DNA from: Microbacterium trichothecenolyticum
GTDB lineage: Bacteria; Actinomycetota; Actinomycetes; Actinomycetales; Microbacteriaceae
Assembly: GCF_030818955.1 (NCBI RefSeq)
Contig: NZ_JAUTBF010000001.1
Coordinates: 2,666,001 to 2,730,000, forward strand
Direction: 5' to 3'
Length of the DNA: 64,000 nucleotides
Positions within the stretch are counted from its first letter, which is position 1. Each line of letters opens with the position of its first letter. Both the position numbers and the translations under genes were made by a program. The notes under the pieces were generated by a model. That model saw nothing but the letters and a program-made list of their open reading frames with translations. It searched no databases and had not been told where the DNA came from. Of the stretch, positions 17,211 through 26,103 are shown in pieces.

Positions 17211-18460
17211 CCGATGTGATCGACCTTCTCGCCGGCCTCTCCGCGGACGGACCCCTGGATGCCGTGCGCCACCGTCGCTCGCAGGCGCGGGAGAACGCGC
17301 AGCGCAGCTTCGCCGCCCTGTTGGAGCCGAGCGCAGACCGCGGTTTCACGCTCGCCGAGCGGTACGCGGTCGCGACCTTCGTCTCCGCCCTGCACGACGA
17401 CGACGCGGCCGTCCGGTTCTACGGCGACCTCCTCGCCGACGAGGATGACGCGTTGCTGGCGGCGGTGCTGGTCGCCGCGACGGCGGGGCGCACGTCGGGG
17501 CCCGTCGGCCGATACCGTGAGCCCGGTCTCTCCGCGGAGAGCATTCCCGTCGACGCATATGGTGTTCCGGATGCCGTGTCCTCCGCGCTCGGCGACCGCC
17601 TCACGGCCGCGTTGGAGCACGCGCATCTTCTCGTGTTCCGCCCGCGCGAGAGCTCCGCCGACGCGTTGCGTCGCCTGGTCGGTGCGGGATGGGACGCGGA
17701 TCAGATCGTCTCGCTCTCGCAGCTCGTGTCGTTCCTCGCGTTCCAGCTGCGCGCGGTCGCCGGGCTGCGGGTGGTGTCGGGGCGCGCCACGCAAGCGTGG
17801 GCCGGGCCCGAGACCGTTGCTGCCGGACACCCTCACACGGCACCCGCCGCGACCGACCTGGTGACCGAGCACGACGGCATCCGTCGCCCGGACGCGTTCA
17901 CTCAGGACGGCCTCGGTTGGGTTCCGTGGCTCGCGCCCGTCGAGCGCGAGGACCTGACGCCCGAGCAGATCGAGGCCCTGATCGAGCCGGCGCGTGCCGC
18001 GATGCCGTACTTCCGACTGCTCGCCCGTGACCCCGCGGCTCTGGAGGCTCGGACTCTCACCGACCTCGACATCTTCACCAACACCGACGGCGGTCTCCCC
18101 CGCGCCGCTCGTGAGCTCTCCGCCGCGACCGCCTCGCGGCTCAACGGCTGCGTGTTCTGCGCCTTCGTGCACGCGGCCTTCGCGACGCGCGAGTCGGGCC
18201 GCCGTGACGATGTGCAGCGCCTGCTCGACGACGGCGTCGCCGCCGAGCTCGGCGACGAGCAGTGGAACGCGGTCGCCGCGGCATCCGCTGCTCTCGCCGT
18301 GACTCCCCCGGCGCTGAGCGAGGTGCACGTCGCCCGCCTGCGGGACGCGGGGCTGGATGACGCCGCGATCGTCGACGCCGTCAACGGTGCCGCGTTCTTC
18401 AGCTGGGCGAACCGCCTGATGCTGTCGCTCGGCGAGCCCGAGGTGCCCGCGCGGCGCTGA
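17207..18460 (+). CDS. Fused CMD / alkylhydroperoxidase-domain protein (Avi_7170 + Avi_7169-like)
   Basis: This 417-residue protein appears to be two carboxymuconolactone-decarboxylase-fold halves in one chain. Residues about 1-190 ([17 protein letters not shown] ... [20 protein letters not shown]) lack a CXXC pair. Residues about 195-417 ([20 protein letters not shown] ... [18 protein letters not shown]) have a redox CXXC like AhpD. In other bacteria these halves are separate genes beside the same transporter and monooxygenase. It may remove peroxide or finish oxidation in the pathway; the reaction is unproven. Start overlaps the previous stop (ATGA). A 30-bp tandem duplication covers its stop codon. 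Confidence 0.85.
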   Translation: MTDVIDLLAGLSADGPLDAVRHRRSQARENAQRSFAALLEPSADRGFTLAERYAVATFVSALHDDDAAVRFYGDLLADEDDALLAAVLVAATAGRTSGPVGRYREPGLSAESIPVDAYGVPDAVSSALGDRLTAALEHAHLLVFRPRESSADALRRLVGAGWDADQIVSLSQLVSFLAFQLRAVAGLRVVSGRATQAWAGPETVAAGHPHTAPAATDLVTEHDGIRRPDAFTQDGLGWVPWLAPVEREDLTPEQIEALIEPARAAMPYFRLLARDPAALEARTLTDLDIFTNTDGGLPRAARELSAATASRLNGCVFCAFVHAAFATRESGRRDDVQRLLDDGVAAELGDEQWNAVAAASAALAVTPPALSEVHVARLRDAGLDDAAIVDAVNGAAFFSWANRLMLSLGEPEVPARR

Positions 18461-18496
18461 CACGCGCCCGAGGTGCCCGCGCGGCGCTGACACGCG
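18437..18496 (+). repeat. 30-bp perfect tandem duplication across the CMD gene stop
   Basis: Unit 18437-18466 is repeated exactly at 18467-18496. It includes the last seven codons, the TGA and six bases beyond, so the second copy is untranslated. It looks like a recent slippage/duplication event or an assembly artefact. Confidence 0.9.
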
Positions 18497-18507
18497 CCGC
18501 CGCGACG

Positions 18508-18567
18508 TCGAGTGTCCAGGACACGCCGCGACGGTCTCGCACATGACGGCGCGTCTTGGACACTCAA
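18508..18567. repeat. Palindromic intergenic element, copy 2
   Basis: An imperfect inverted repeat has the same arm sequence as the element at 7574-7633 (GAGTGTCCAGGACACGCCG against a right arm with two substitutions). It again lies between convergent genes (CMD protein and the membrane protein at 18594). Confidence 0.75.
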
Positions 18568-18593
18568 CCCCGGAACCGTGCCCGCCCCGTGCG

Positions 18594-19718
18594 TCAGCGC
18601 GACACCACGTCCGTCACGATGCTCAGGATCCAGTACCCGACGACGACGACGCCCACGACGACCGTCACCCACGACACCCCGCGCTTCAGCCGCCGCCCCT
18701 GCTGCGCCACGCCGGCCGGCGGGGGCGTGAGCAGGGGAGCCGCAGTGCCCGTGGCCGGCGCGCGCCCCGCGCCCTGCGCGGCAGCGGGTTCGAGATCCGA
18801 CAACCGCTCATCGCGCCACCGCGCCCACTGCGCCATCTTCTCCTCGATCGCGGCGACCGTGGCGAACAGCCACCGCCACGTCGCGGGATCGAGTGTGCTG
18901 AGGTCGCGGCGGGCGTAGAGGAACAGCCAGTCGTCGACGATCTCGACGTCGAGGGCGGCCGCGTTGTCGACGAAGCGCGCCATCACATCGGGGGTGAAGA
19001 GGTACAGCGCGTCGCGTTCATAGCCCTCGGGGCAGTACAGCGCGAAGTGCTTGTCGAAGTCGCCCTCGAGGCTCAGGCGCTGGCCACGGGTGAAGCTGAT
19101 CGGCAGGTTCGACGCGCCGAACAGGCCGTTGTTGCCCACGGCATCCAGAACGATGTGGGGGAGAGGGCTATCGAGCCGCATCGCGACGTAGCCCCACTTG
19201 TGCGTCGTCTCGCTCTTTCCCGAGCCCGTCTTGTACGAGTAGTTCGCCACCTCGAGAAAGCGAGGGCGCCGACCGTTGACGATGTCGCTCGCCCCGCGCG
19301 AATGCCCCTGGTCGAAGATCATTCCGGGCAGGCGCGGGTCGTCGAGGTCTCCGCGCCAGGTGAGACCGTTGGCGCGGGCGAAGCGGTCGAGTCGATAGCG
19401 CTTCTCCGACGCCCCGCGCACCGACCGCACGACGGCGAGGCCGATGAGGCCGATCACCGCGACGAGGAAGAGTGCGAAGAGGATCGACACGGGGCTCACG
19501 GAGTTCATGCCCGTGACGATCGCGAAGATCAGCCCGAAGAGGGCAGGCACCGCGAACAGCACGGACGCCGCGGCGACGACCGCCACCGCGACGATCTGCA
19601 CGACGCGCCCCTTCCGGGCTCCGCTCCGGCGCAACTCGGCGGTGAACGAACGCACGTCGGCGCGGTCGACCGGCTCGGTCAAGGGCGTCGTGTCGACGGG
19701 GAGAGTCTCGGATGCCAC
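18594..19718 (-). CDS. Membrane protein of unknown function (actinobacterial family)
   Basis: This 374-residue protein has two predicted helices around residues 35-85 ([40 protein letters not shown]), a large soluble domain ([20 protein letters not shown], then [20 protein letters not shown]), and a C-terminal helix ([20 protein letters not shown]). I recognise it as a conserved uncharacterised type in Microbacteriaceae but can assign no function. The GTG at 19718 with AAGGGGTGG upstream is the preferred start over an Arg-rich 14-residue extension. A decayed relative appears at 4838-5085. Confidence 0.8.
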   Translation of the reverse strand: MASETLPVDTTPLTEPVDRADVRSFTAELRRSGARKGRVVQIVAVAVVAAASVLFAVPALFGLIFAIVTGMNSVSPVSILFALFLVAVIGLIGLAVVRSVRGASEKRYRLDRFARANGLTWRGDLDDPRLPGMIFDQGHSRGASDIVNGRRPRFLEVANYSYKTGSGKSETTHKWGYVAMRLDSPLPHIVLDAVGNNGLFGASNLPISFTRGQRLSLEGDFDKHFALYCPEGYERDALYLFTPDVMARFVDNAAALDVEIVDDWLFLYARRDLSTLDPATWRWLFATVAAIEEKMAQWARWRDERLSDLEPAAAQGAGRAPATGTAAPLLTPPPAGVAQQGRRLKRGVSWVTVVVGVVVVGYWILSIVTDVVSR

Positions 19719-19834
19719 GGGCCACCCCTTCTGCGGACGATCTCGACGGCCGCGCCTCACGTTACCGACCCCCGTGCGCCACCCGGAGGGGGCGGCGCCG
19801 CAGATCTTGATTCCCCCGAGTCCGCGGCATCCGT

Positions 19835-19840
19835 TAGACT
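19835..19840 (+). promoter_or_regulatory. Candidate -10 box (TAGACT) for the rpsF operon
   Basis: TAGACT sits 113 bases before the rpsF start and a TTGATT lies upstream, but the spacer is longer than standard. The implied leader of about 105 nt could hold regulation by S6:S18, as known in other bacteria. I did not identify a clear structure. Confidence 0.35.
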
Positions 19841-19953
19841 ACGAAGGTTGTCCGGCGACGCCTCTGCGCGTGTGAGCCCGCGACGACGTGCAACACACCC
19901 TCCTGCTGCCGGGAAATGCCCGTCAGCCGTTCTAGTCCGAAGGAGGTGGGTTA

Positions 19954-20346
19954 GTGACGCACCAGTACGAACTCATGGTCATCTTCGATCCCGAGGTCGA
20001 CGAGCGCCAGGTCGCTCCGAAGCTCGACGGTTTCCTCAAGGTCATCACGGCCGATGGAGGAACCATCGACAAGGTCGACATCTGGGGCCGCCGTCGCCTG
20101 GCCTACGAGATCCGCAAGAAGAACGAGGGCATCTACGCCGTCGTCAACTTCGTTGCGACCAGCGAGGCCACGAACGAGCTCGACCGTCAGCTGAAGCTGA
20201 ACGAGCAGATCATGCGCACCAAGGTCCTGCGCGCCGAAGAAGCGATCGCCCAGGTCGCCGCCGAGGCGAAGCGCTCCGAGGAGAAGGCCGCCCGCAAGGC
20301 CGCCGCTCCCCGCAAGGTCGAGTCCGCCGAGAAGGCTGCGAAGTAA
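19954..20346 (+). CDS. rpsF: 30S ribosomal protein S6
   Basis: This 130-residue S6 begins [19 protein letters not shown] and has the [14 protein letters not shown] and [12 protein letters not shown] segments of the family. The Ala/Lys-rich tail after residue 100 is a common actinobacterial extension. It binds S18 on the 30S platform. The start is a GTG with a perfect AGGAGGTGG Shine-Dalgarno 5 bases before it. It is first in the operon rpsF-ssb-rpsR-rplI. Confidence 0.98.
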   Translation: MTHQYELMVIFDPEVDERQVAPKLDGFLKVITADGGTIDKVDIWGRRRLAYEIRKKNEGIYAVVNFVATSEATNELDRQLKLNEQIMRTKVLRAEEAIAQVAAEAKRSEEKAARKAAAPRKVESAEKAAK

Positions 20347-20351
20347 CGACG

Positions 20352-20867
20352 ATGGCCGGCGAAACCGTCATCACCGTCGTGGGCAACCTCACCGCTGACC
20401 CCGAGCTGCGTTACACGCAGAACGGCCTGCCGGTGGCGAACTTCACGATCGCGTCGACCCCCCGCACGTTCGACCGTCAGGCGAACGAGTGGAAGGACGG
20501 CGAGGCGCTCTTCCTGCGCGCCTCGGTGTGGCGCGAGTTCGCCGAGCACGTCGCCGGTTCGCTGACGAAGGGCAGCCGTGTCATCGCGACCGGTCGCCTC
20601 AAGCAGCGTTCGTACCAGGACCGCGAGGGCAACAACCGCACCTCCATCGAACTCGAAGTCGATGAGATCGGCCCCTCGCTCCGCTACGCGACCGCCCAGG
20701 TCACCCGTGCCGCCGGCGGCGGCGGTGGTGGTGGCGGCCAGCGCCCGCAGGTGCAGCAGTCGAACGACGAGCCGTGGTCGACCCCCGGCTCGAGCAACGG
20801 CGGCGGTAACAGCGGCGCAGACGCGTGGAGCACTCCCGGTTCCTACGGAGACGACACCCCGTTCTGA
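20352..20867 (+). CDS. ssb: Single-stranded DNA-binding protein
   Basis: This 171-residue SSB has an N-terminal OB-fold ([54 protein letters not shown]), a Gly/Gln/Ser-rich flexible linker, and an acidic tip GDDTPF, the actinobacterial form of the DDxPF tail that recruits replication and repair partners. It starts 5 bp after rpsF. The frame is open far upstream, but that is a shadow of rpsF and the membrane protein gene. Confidence 0.97.
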   Translation: MAGETVITVVGNLTADPELRYTQNGLPVANFTIASTPRTFDRQANEWKDGEALFLRASVWREFAEHVAGSLTKGSRVIATGRLKQRSYQDREGNNRTSIELEVDEIGPSLRYATAQVTRAAGGGGGGGGQRPQVQQSNDEPWSTPGSSNGGGNSGADAWSTPGSYGDDTPF

Positions 20868-20968
20868 TCTTCGCTGCGCCTCCCGGCGCGACGACCCCCG
20901 AAATTCCGGATGCCATGCCCCGGTCCGCGTGACCGGCCCGGCATACGAACCACACGAAAGAAGGAAGC

Positions 20969-21223
20969 ATGGCTGGCAAGGCCACTGGCGACCGCCGCAA
21001 GCCGCGGAAGGGCGCGAAGAACGCAGCCCCCGCGAAGGCGATCCGCGTCGGCGTCATCGACTACAAGGACGTCGCAACCCTCCGCAAGTTCATCTCGGAG
21101 CGCGGCAAGATCCGCGCCCGTCGTATCACCGGTGTCTCCGTGCAGGAGCAGCGCCTGATCGCCCGCGCCATCAAGAACGCGCGCGAGATGGCTCTCCTGC
21201 CCTACGCCGGCGCCGGCCGCTAA
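20969..21223 (+). CDS. rpsR: 30S ribosomal protein S18
   Basis: This 84-residue S18 has the conserved [37 protein letters not shown] and [11 protein letters not shown] segments. No N-terminal zinc-binding CXXC is present, so this is the zinc-independent (C-minus) form, which in actinobacteria usually coexists with a second, zinc-containing S18 elsewhere. AGAAGGAAG precedes the ATG. Confidence 0.97.
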   Translation: MAGKATGDRRKPRKGAKNAAPAKAIRVGVIDYKDVATLRKFISERGKIRARRITGVSVQEQRLIARAIKNAREMALLPYAGAGR

Positions 21224-21233
21224 GGAGCACCCG

Positions 21234-21686
21234 ATGGCAAAGCTGATTCTCACGAATGAGGTCACCGGGCTCGGTAGCGCCGGTGATGTTGTCGAGGTCA
21301 AGAACGGGTACGCCCGCAACTACCTCATCCCGCAGGGCTTCGCCGTGGCCTGGAGCCGCGGTGGCGAGAAGCAGGTCGCGTCGATCCGCGCCGCTCGCGA
21401 GTCCCGCGCGATCCACGCGCACGAAGACGCCGTGGCCCTGAAGAACACGCTCGAGTCGAACACCGTCAAGCTCGCCGTCAAGGCCGGCAACGAGGGACGC
21501 CTCTTCGGTTCGGTCAAGCCCGCCGACGTCGCCGACGCCGTCAAGGCCGCCGGTCTCGGCGAGCTCGACAAGCGCAAGATCCAGATCACCTCCGCGATCA
21601 AGTCGGTCGGCGAGCACGAGGCGACCGTTCGCCTGCGTGACGACGTCACCGCCGTGATCACCCTCCAGGTGGTCGCCGCGAAGTAA
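21234..21686 (+). CDS. rplI: 50S ribosomal protein L9
   Basis: This 150-residue L9 has the signature [20 protein letters not shown] at residues 12-31 and IPQGFAVAW, a long connecting helix, and a C-terminal rRNA-binding domain ending [17 protein letters not shown]. It starts 10 bp after rpsR with AAGGAG as Shine-Dalgarno. It is the last gene before a strong terminator, so dnaB, about 6.6 kb away here, is not in this operon. Confidence 0.98.
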   Translation: MAKLILTNEVTGLGSAGDVVEVKNGYARNYLIPQGFAVAWSRGGEKQVASIRAARESRAIHAHEDAVALKNTLESNTVKLAVKAGNEGRLFGSVKPADVADAVKAAGLGELDKRKIQITSAIKSVGEHEATVRLRDDVTAVITLQVVAAK

Positions 21687-21699
21687 TTCGCGACCCACG

Positions 21700-21738
21700 A
21701 AAAGGCCCCGCTCCTGCTTCGGCAGGGCGGGGCCTTTT
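21700..21738 (+). terminator. Intrinsic terminator after rplI
   Basis: AAAAGGCCCCGC (left arm) and GCGGGGCCTTTT (right arm) form a strong stem closed by a TTCG-containing loop, 14 bp after the rplI stop, ending in TTTT. It is symmetric enough to work from both strands. Confidence 0.88.
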
Positions 21739-21757
21739 CGCGTCCTCGGCGCAGGTC

Positions 21758-21799
21758 CTGAGCGTGTCGAAGGTTCGGGGCTGGCGTCGACGGGCTCAG
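21758..21799. repeat. Inverted repeat resembling a dispersed Microbacteriaceae intergenic palindrome
   Basis: CTGAGCGTGTCGA (21758-21770) pairs with TCGACGGGCTCAG (21787-21799) at 11 of 13 positions. Downstream, a 13-bp direct repeat GCGCCCCGAACGG occurs at 21874-21886 and 21893-21905. No gene is evident between rplI and 22035. Confidence 0.6.
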
Positions 21800-22021
21800 C
21801 CACCGTGGCCCGCGATCCCGGGGGTCTGCCGATGGGTTCGGGGCGTGGTCTGCCATTTGGGGCGGGGTATTCCGCGCCCCGAACGGAGGATCGCGCCCCG
21901 AACGGTGCCCGAGGGCGCCGCGAGCGACCGGATGGTGAAGCGGCGCGTGCACTGCGGGCCTCTCGGTGGCTCCGGCGAGCACAGCCCACAGCGCCCGCAC
22001 GGGCACCCGCATCCGCGACCG

Positions 22022-22027
22022 TAGGCT
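22022..22027 (+). promoter_or_regulatory. -10 element (TAGGCT) of a leaderless promoter
   Basis: TAGGCT ends 7 bases before the GTG at 22035 and no Shine-Dalgarno is present. Confidence 0.55.
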
Positions 22028-22034
22028 GAACCCC

Positions 22035-23411
22035 GTGACCGACCCTCGCGCACCCGAGCGCATCGTCCGGCGCTTCGCGCGCGCGTCCAATCTCATGCTC
22101 GCCGGCCGCCCCTTCGCCGTGCGGGGCGCCGACGTGTCGGGCCTGCACGATCTGCTCGTGCGGCTGGGTGGCATCCCGAGTTCCGAACCGACCCCCGGGC
22201 GGGTGGAGTTCGACCCGGATGCCGACACCATCACCCTCGACGGTGCCCCGCTGCCCGAGCGCGGCGACGCCGCCGGCCGCATCGCCTTCGCCCGCACCCA
22301 CATGCCCGTGTCGGCCGCGATGGCCGAACGTCTCGACCTGACCGGCCTGCGCGTGGGGGTGGCGATGGTGCTCGAGCCCAAGACCGCGGTGCTGTCGCTG
22401 CTGCTGCGCGAGCGCGGGGCCGAGGTGTCGGTGTACGCGCACCCCGACGAGACCGACCCGGCGGTGGCCGACGCGCTGCGGGCGCAGGATTTCGCGGTCA
22501 CAGCCGATCCGGCGCTGAGCGGGGCGGCGGAGCTCGCCGCCGCCCGCGCCTTCCTGCGCGCACGCCTCGACGTGCTGCTCGACGATGGGGCGCACCTCAT
22601 CCGCCTCGCCCACGACGACGATCCTGCCCTCGTCGCCGGGTGGATCGGCGCGTGCGAAGAGACCACGAGCGGGTTGACGCCCCTGCGCCGGATGCAGGAT
22701 GCCGGGATGCTGCGCACCGCGGTGATGGCGGTCAACGACGCCCGCACCAAGACCATGTTCGACAACCGCTACGGCACCGGCCAGTCGTGCGTGTTCGCGA
22801 TCGCCGATCTGCTCGAGGAACGGGGGATCGCGGTCACCGACCAGCCGGCGCTCGTGCTCGGGTACGGCCCCGTCGGCCGGGGCGTGGCGGCGCACCTGCG
22901 CGCGCTCGGCGCGGAGGTGCGCGTCGCCGAGACCGACCCGGTGCGGGCGCTCGAGGCGCGTCACGACGGCTATCCCACCGGGCGGGCGGTGTCCCTGTCG
23001 CAGGGCGCTCTCGTCGTATCGGCGACCGGCGTCCCCGCAACCGTCACCGCTGAGATCGCCCGGGCGGCGCGGGTGATCGCCGTGGCCGGGGGAGTGCCCG
23101 GCGAGGTCGTGACGGATGCCGAGCCCGAAGCTGTGCTGCTCGGCGGGGGAGGAGCCGTGAACATCACCGCGGCCGAGGGCAATCCCATCGAGATCATGGA
23201 CCTGTCGTTCGCCGTGCAGCTCGCCGCCCTCGGCGAGCTGCTTCACCGTCGCCCCGCGCCGGGCGTGCACGCCCTGGGTCCCGACGTCGACGACCTCGTC
23301 GCGCGGGAGGCGCTCCGCGTGCGCGGCGCCGAGATCGACCCGCCCCGGCCCCTCGACCCCGAGGGCCTCGATGAGTGGCGCTCACCGCGCTATGCCGGAG
23401 GTGCGCGATGA
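22035..23411 (+). CDS. S-adenosylhomocysteine hydrolase-like protein
   Basis: This 458-residue protein has SAHH landmarks: the active-site region EETTSGLTPLRRM and NDARTKTMFDNRYGTGQS (canonical enzymes have K-x-FDN-x-YG), then the NAD-binding LGYGPVGRGVAAHLRALGAE. It diverges strongly from canonical SahH: the catalytic His/Asp context differs and the C-terminal PDxYRY tail is missing. It may act on a related thioether nucleoside. ATGA overlap links it to the amidohydrolase gene, suggesting a joint SAH/nucleoside salvage step. Start is a leaderless GTG. Confidence 0.72.
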   Translation: MTDPRAPERIVRRFARASNLMLAGRPFAVRGADVSGLHDLLVRLGGIPSSEPTPGRVEFDPDADTITLDGAPLPERGDAAGRIAFARTHMPVSAAMAERLDLTGLRVGVAMVLEPKTAVLSLLLRERGAEVSVYAHPDETDPAVADALRAQDFAVTADPALSGAAELAAARAFLRARLDVLLDDGAHLIRLAHDDDPALVAGWIGACEETTSGLTPLRRMQDAGMLRTAVMAVNDARTKTMFDNRYGTGQSCVFAIADLLEERGIAVTDQPALVLGYGPVGRGVAAHLRALGAEVRVAETDPVRALEARHDGYPTGRAVSLSQGALVVSATGVPATVTAEIARAARVIAVAGGVPGEVVTDAEPEAVLLGGGGAVNITAAEGNPIEIMDLSFAVQLAALGELLHRRPAPGVHALGPDVDDLVAREALRVRGAEIDPPRPLDPEGLDEWRSPRYAGGAR

Positions 23412-24703
23412 GGGTGTACTCGGCATCCCTCGTCCTTCCGATCACGGCGCCGCCCATCCCGGGTGGGGCGATCGCGGTGGCGGGCGGGCGCATCCGGCAC
23501 GTCGGCGACCGTGAGTGGGTCGTGCACGAGCTGCGGGCGCGGGGCGTCGCCTTCGACGAGGTGCACTGGCCGGGCGTGCTCACCCCGGGCCTGGTCAACG
23601 CGCACTCGCACCTGCAGTACACCGGCATGGCCGAGGTGGGTCGTGGGTCGTACGCGGGCTTCGACGACTGGGACGACGCGTTCACCCCGGTCTACCGCGC
23701 GGGTCACGACTGGGCTCAGGATGCCGCCGCGGGCGCGCTGCAGATGATCGCGGCGGGCACGACCGCCGTCGCCGACATCGTCACCGACGTCGAGGCCGCT
23801 TCGGCCCTGCACGACGCACGGCTGCACGGCATCACCTATTGGGAGGTGATGAGCTGGACCAACGCCGCCTGGGCCGAGCGGGGACGCGCCGAGGTGGAGG
23901 CCCGGCTCGACGCGCTGCCCGCACCTCCCGGCACGGGGCTCTCGCCGCACGCGCCGTACTCGCTCGACGTGGAGCCGCTGCTGGAGATCCCCGACATCGT
24001 GCGCGAGCGGGGGAGCCGCCTGCACCTGCACCTGGGCGAGGCCGCGTTCGAGCGGGAGCACGGCGACGCCGCGCCCTGGCAGGAGCGGCGACCCGCCAGC
24101 TTCCGGGCGCTGCGCGACCAGGGGTTCGGCACCGGCGCCACCGAGTTCGTCGACGAGCTCGGCGTGCTCGGCCCCGACTGTCATATCGCCCACGGGGTAT
24201 ATATGACCGCGCGCGACCGTGCCACCCTCCGCGCCCGCGGAACGACGGTGGCCCTGTGCCCGCGATCGAACGCCGTGATCGGACTCGACGAGCCGCCCGT
24301 GGCGGCCTACCTCGTCGAGGGGAATGCGCTCGCCGTGGGCACCGACTCGTTGGCATCCAGTCCCTCGCTCGACCTCTTGGCCGACCTCGCGGTCTTGCAT
24401 CGCCTCGCACGGGCCCAGGGGTACGCCAACCGCGACCTGTCGGAGCTGCTGCTGCGCGCGGCGACGCTGGGCGGGGCGCACGCGATGGGCCTCGACACGG
24501 GCCCCGCGCGCACGGGCTACCTGGCGGTGGGGGCCGTCGCCGACCTCGCGTTCTTCGACATCCCGGTGTCGGAGGTCGCTGACACCATCGAGCACCTGGT
24601 GACGGGCGGCGCCGGCAGCGCGGCCGCCACCCTCATCGACGGCGTGGTGCGCTCGGCATCCGCCGCGTTCACGAGAGAGACCGGAGTATCCGCTCATGAC
24701 TGA
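23408..24703 (+). CDS. Amidohydrolase (MtaD/SAH-deaminase-like, TRZ/ATZ type)
   Basis: This 431-residue cytosolic metal-dependent hydrolase has metal ligands in NAHSHLQYTGM (HxH), LHLHLGEAAFEREH, CHIAHGVYM and the Asp in VGTDSLASSPSLD, with N- and C-terminal composite-sandwich halves. The arrangement fits deaminases of S-adenosylhomocysteine, methylthioadenosine or aminofutalosine. Coupling to the SAHH-like gene favours a SAH-type substrate, but menaquinone-pathway aminofutalosine deaminase remains an alternative. No other menaquinone gene is adjacent. Confidence 0.8.
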   Translation: MRVYSASLVLPITAPPIPGGAIAVAGGRIRHVGDREWVVHELRARGVAFDEVHWPGVLTPGLVNAHSHLQYTGMAEVGRGSYAGFDDWDDAFTPVYRAGHDWAQDAAAGALQMIAAGTTAVADIVTDVEAASALHDARLHGITYWEVMSWTNAAWAERGRAEVEARLDALPAPPGTGLSPHAPYSLDVEPLLEIPDIVRERGSRLHLHLGEAAFEREHGDAAPWQERRPASFRALRDQGFGTGATEFVDELGVLGPDCHIAHGVYMTARDRATLRARGTTVALCPRSNAVIGLDEPPVAAYLVEGNALAVGTDSLASSPSLDLLADLAVLHRLARAQGYANRDLSELLLRAATLGGAHAMGLDTGPARTGYLAVGAVADLAFFDIPVSEVADTIEHLVTGGAGSAAATLIDGVVRSASAAFTRETGVSAHD

Positions 24704-25127
24704 CGACCGCCCCACCACCGCCCGCCTGCTCGATCTCGAGCCGCACCCCGAGGGCGGCTGGTTCCGGCGCATGTGGACGGGGTCGTACCGGGTCGAGACG
24801 CCGGCGGGTGAGCGGCCGGCCGCCACGTGCATCCACTACCTGCTCACCCCCGGTGAAGAGAGCGCGTGGCACGTCGTCACGAGCGACGAGGTGTGGCTCT
24901 GGCACGGCCCGGGCGCGCTCGAGCTGTCGCTCGGCGGCGACGGTGACGAACCCGGTGCCGCGCAGACAGTGACCCTCGGGGCCGATCTGGCCGCGGGGCA
25001 CGTGTTGCAGCACACCGTTCCCGCCGGGGTGTGGCAGGCGGCGCGACCCTCGGGCGATGCCGAGGTGGTCGTCAGCTGCCTCGTCTCGCCCGGTTTCACC
25101 TTCGACGACTGGCGCCTCGCGGAGTGA
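24696..25127 (+). CDS. Cupin, DUF985 family
   Basis: This 143-residue single-domain cupin shows LLDLEPHPEGGWFRRMW at the N-terminus, then CIHYLLTPGEESAWHVVTSD with the His-based metal motif, and HVLQHTVPAGVWQAA as the second cupin motif, all typical of DUF985. No reaction is known. It starts inside the last codons of the amidohydrolase gene (8-bp overlap), so it is the third gene of the SAHH-like operon. Confidence 0.87.
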   Translation: MTDDRPTTARLLDLEPHPEGGWFRRMWTGSYRVETPAGERPAATCIHYLLTPGEESAWHVVTSDEVWLWHGPGALELSLGGDGDEPGAAQTVTLGADLAAGHVLQHTVPAGVWQAARPSGDAEVVVSCLVSPGFTFDDWRLAE

Positions 25128-25231
25128 GTCGTCGAGTGTCGCCCGTGACCACGGCCGAAACACGCACTGGGTACGATGTGCACATCACAGCACTCCGGGG
25201 ATGACCCCGATACGTCCACGAGGAGAAAACC

Positions 25232-26098
25232 GTGAACGCTTTCGCACGCCTGCGCCGCGTCGCCGCCCTGACCGCCGTGGCTGCCGCCACGGTCGTCTCG
25301 CTCACCGCCTGCGCTTTCGCCCCCACCGGCTCCGACGCCGGGTCGGCCCCCGCCACCGACGGGGCACTGCAGACCGTCACCGCGGGCAAGCTCACCATCG
25401 CCACCGGCGAGCCCGCCTTCTCGCCGTGGGTCGAGAACGACGACCCCGCCTCGTGCGAGGGCTTCGAGGCCGCCGTTTCGTGCGCCGTGGCCGAGAAGCT
25501 CGGCTTCGCCGCGAGCGACATCGTGTGGGTGCGCTCGAACTTCGACAGCGCCATCGCGCCCGGTCCGAAGGACTGGGACATGAACATCCAGCAGTTCTCG
25601 ATCACCGACGAGCGCAAGCAGGCCGTCGACTTCTCGTCGCCCTACTACACCACCACCCAGGCGGTCGTGACGACCGGCACCTCGCCGGCCGCCTCGGTCA
25701 CCTCGGTCGCCGAGCTGAAGAACCTGCCCGTCGGCGTGATGAGCGCGACCACGAGCTACACCGTCGCGGCCGACCAGCTCGGCACCGCCAACCTCAGCGT
25801 CTTCAACTCCAACGACGACGCCGTCGCAGCGCTGCAGTCGGGCCAGGTCGACGCGATCGTGGTCGACCTGCCGACCGCGTTCTACCTCGCCGGTGCCGTA
25901 CTCGACGATGGCAAGGTCGTGGGTCAGTTCCCCGACTCCTCGGCCGGAGGCGACGAGCTCGCGTACGTGCTGCCCAAGGGCTCGGCACTGACCACGCCGG
26001 TCTCCGACGCGATCGACGCCCTGCGCGCCGACGGCACGCTCGAGCAGCTGCAGCAGAAGTGGCTCGCCGACGCGGTCGACGCACCCGTCCTGAAGTAA
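25232..26098 (+). CDS. Amino-acid-type ABC substrate-binding lipoprotein (SBP_bac_3)
   Basis: This 288-residue exported lipoprotein has a signal peptide ending in VVSLTACAF, so the lipidated Cys is about residue 24. The mature protein is a type-3 binding domain: LTIATGEPAFSPWVENDDPA, WDMNIQQFSITDERKQAVDF, VGVMSATTSYTVAAD. It would bind a polar amino acid or related compound and feed the permease/ATPase encoded downstream. GTG start with AGGAGA 8 bases upstream. Confidence 0.92.
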   Translation: MNAFARLRRVAALTAVAAATVVSLTACAFAPTGSDAGSAPATDGALQTVTAGKLTIATGEPAFSPWVENDDPASCEGFEAAVSCAVAEKLGFAASDIVWVRSNFDSAIAPGPKDWDMNIQQFSITDERKQAVDFSSPYYTTTQAVVTTGTSPAASVTSVAELKNLPVGVMSATTSYTVAADQLGTANLSVFNSNDDAVAALQSGQVDAIVVDLPTAFYLAGAVLDDGKVVGQFPDSSAGGDELAYVLPKGSALTTPVSDAIDALRADGTLEQLQQKWLADAVDAPVLK

Positions 26099-26103
26099 CA
26101 CCC

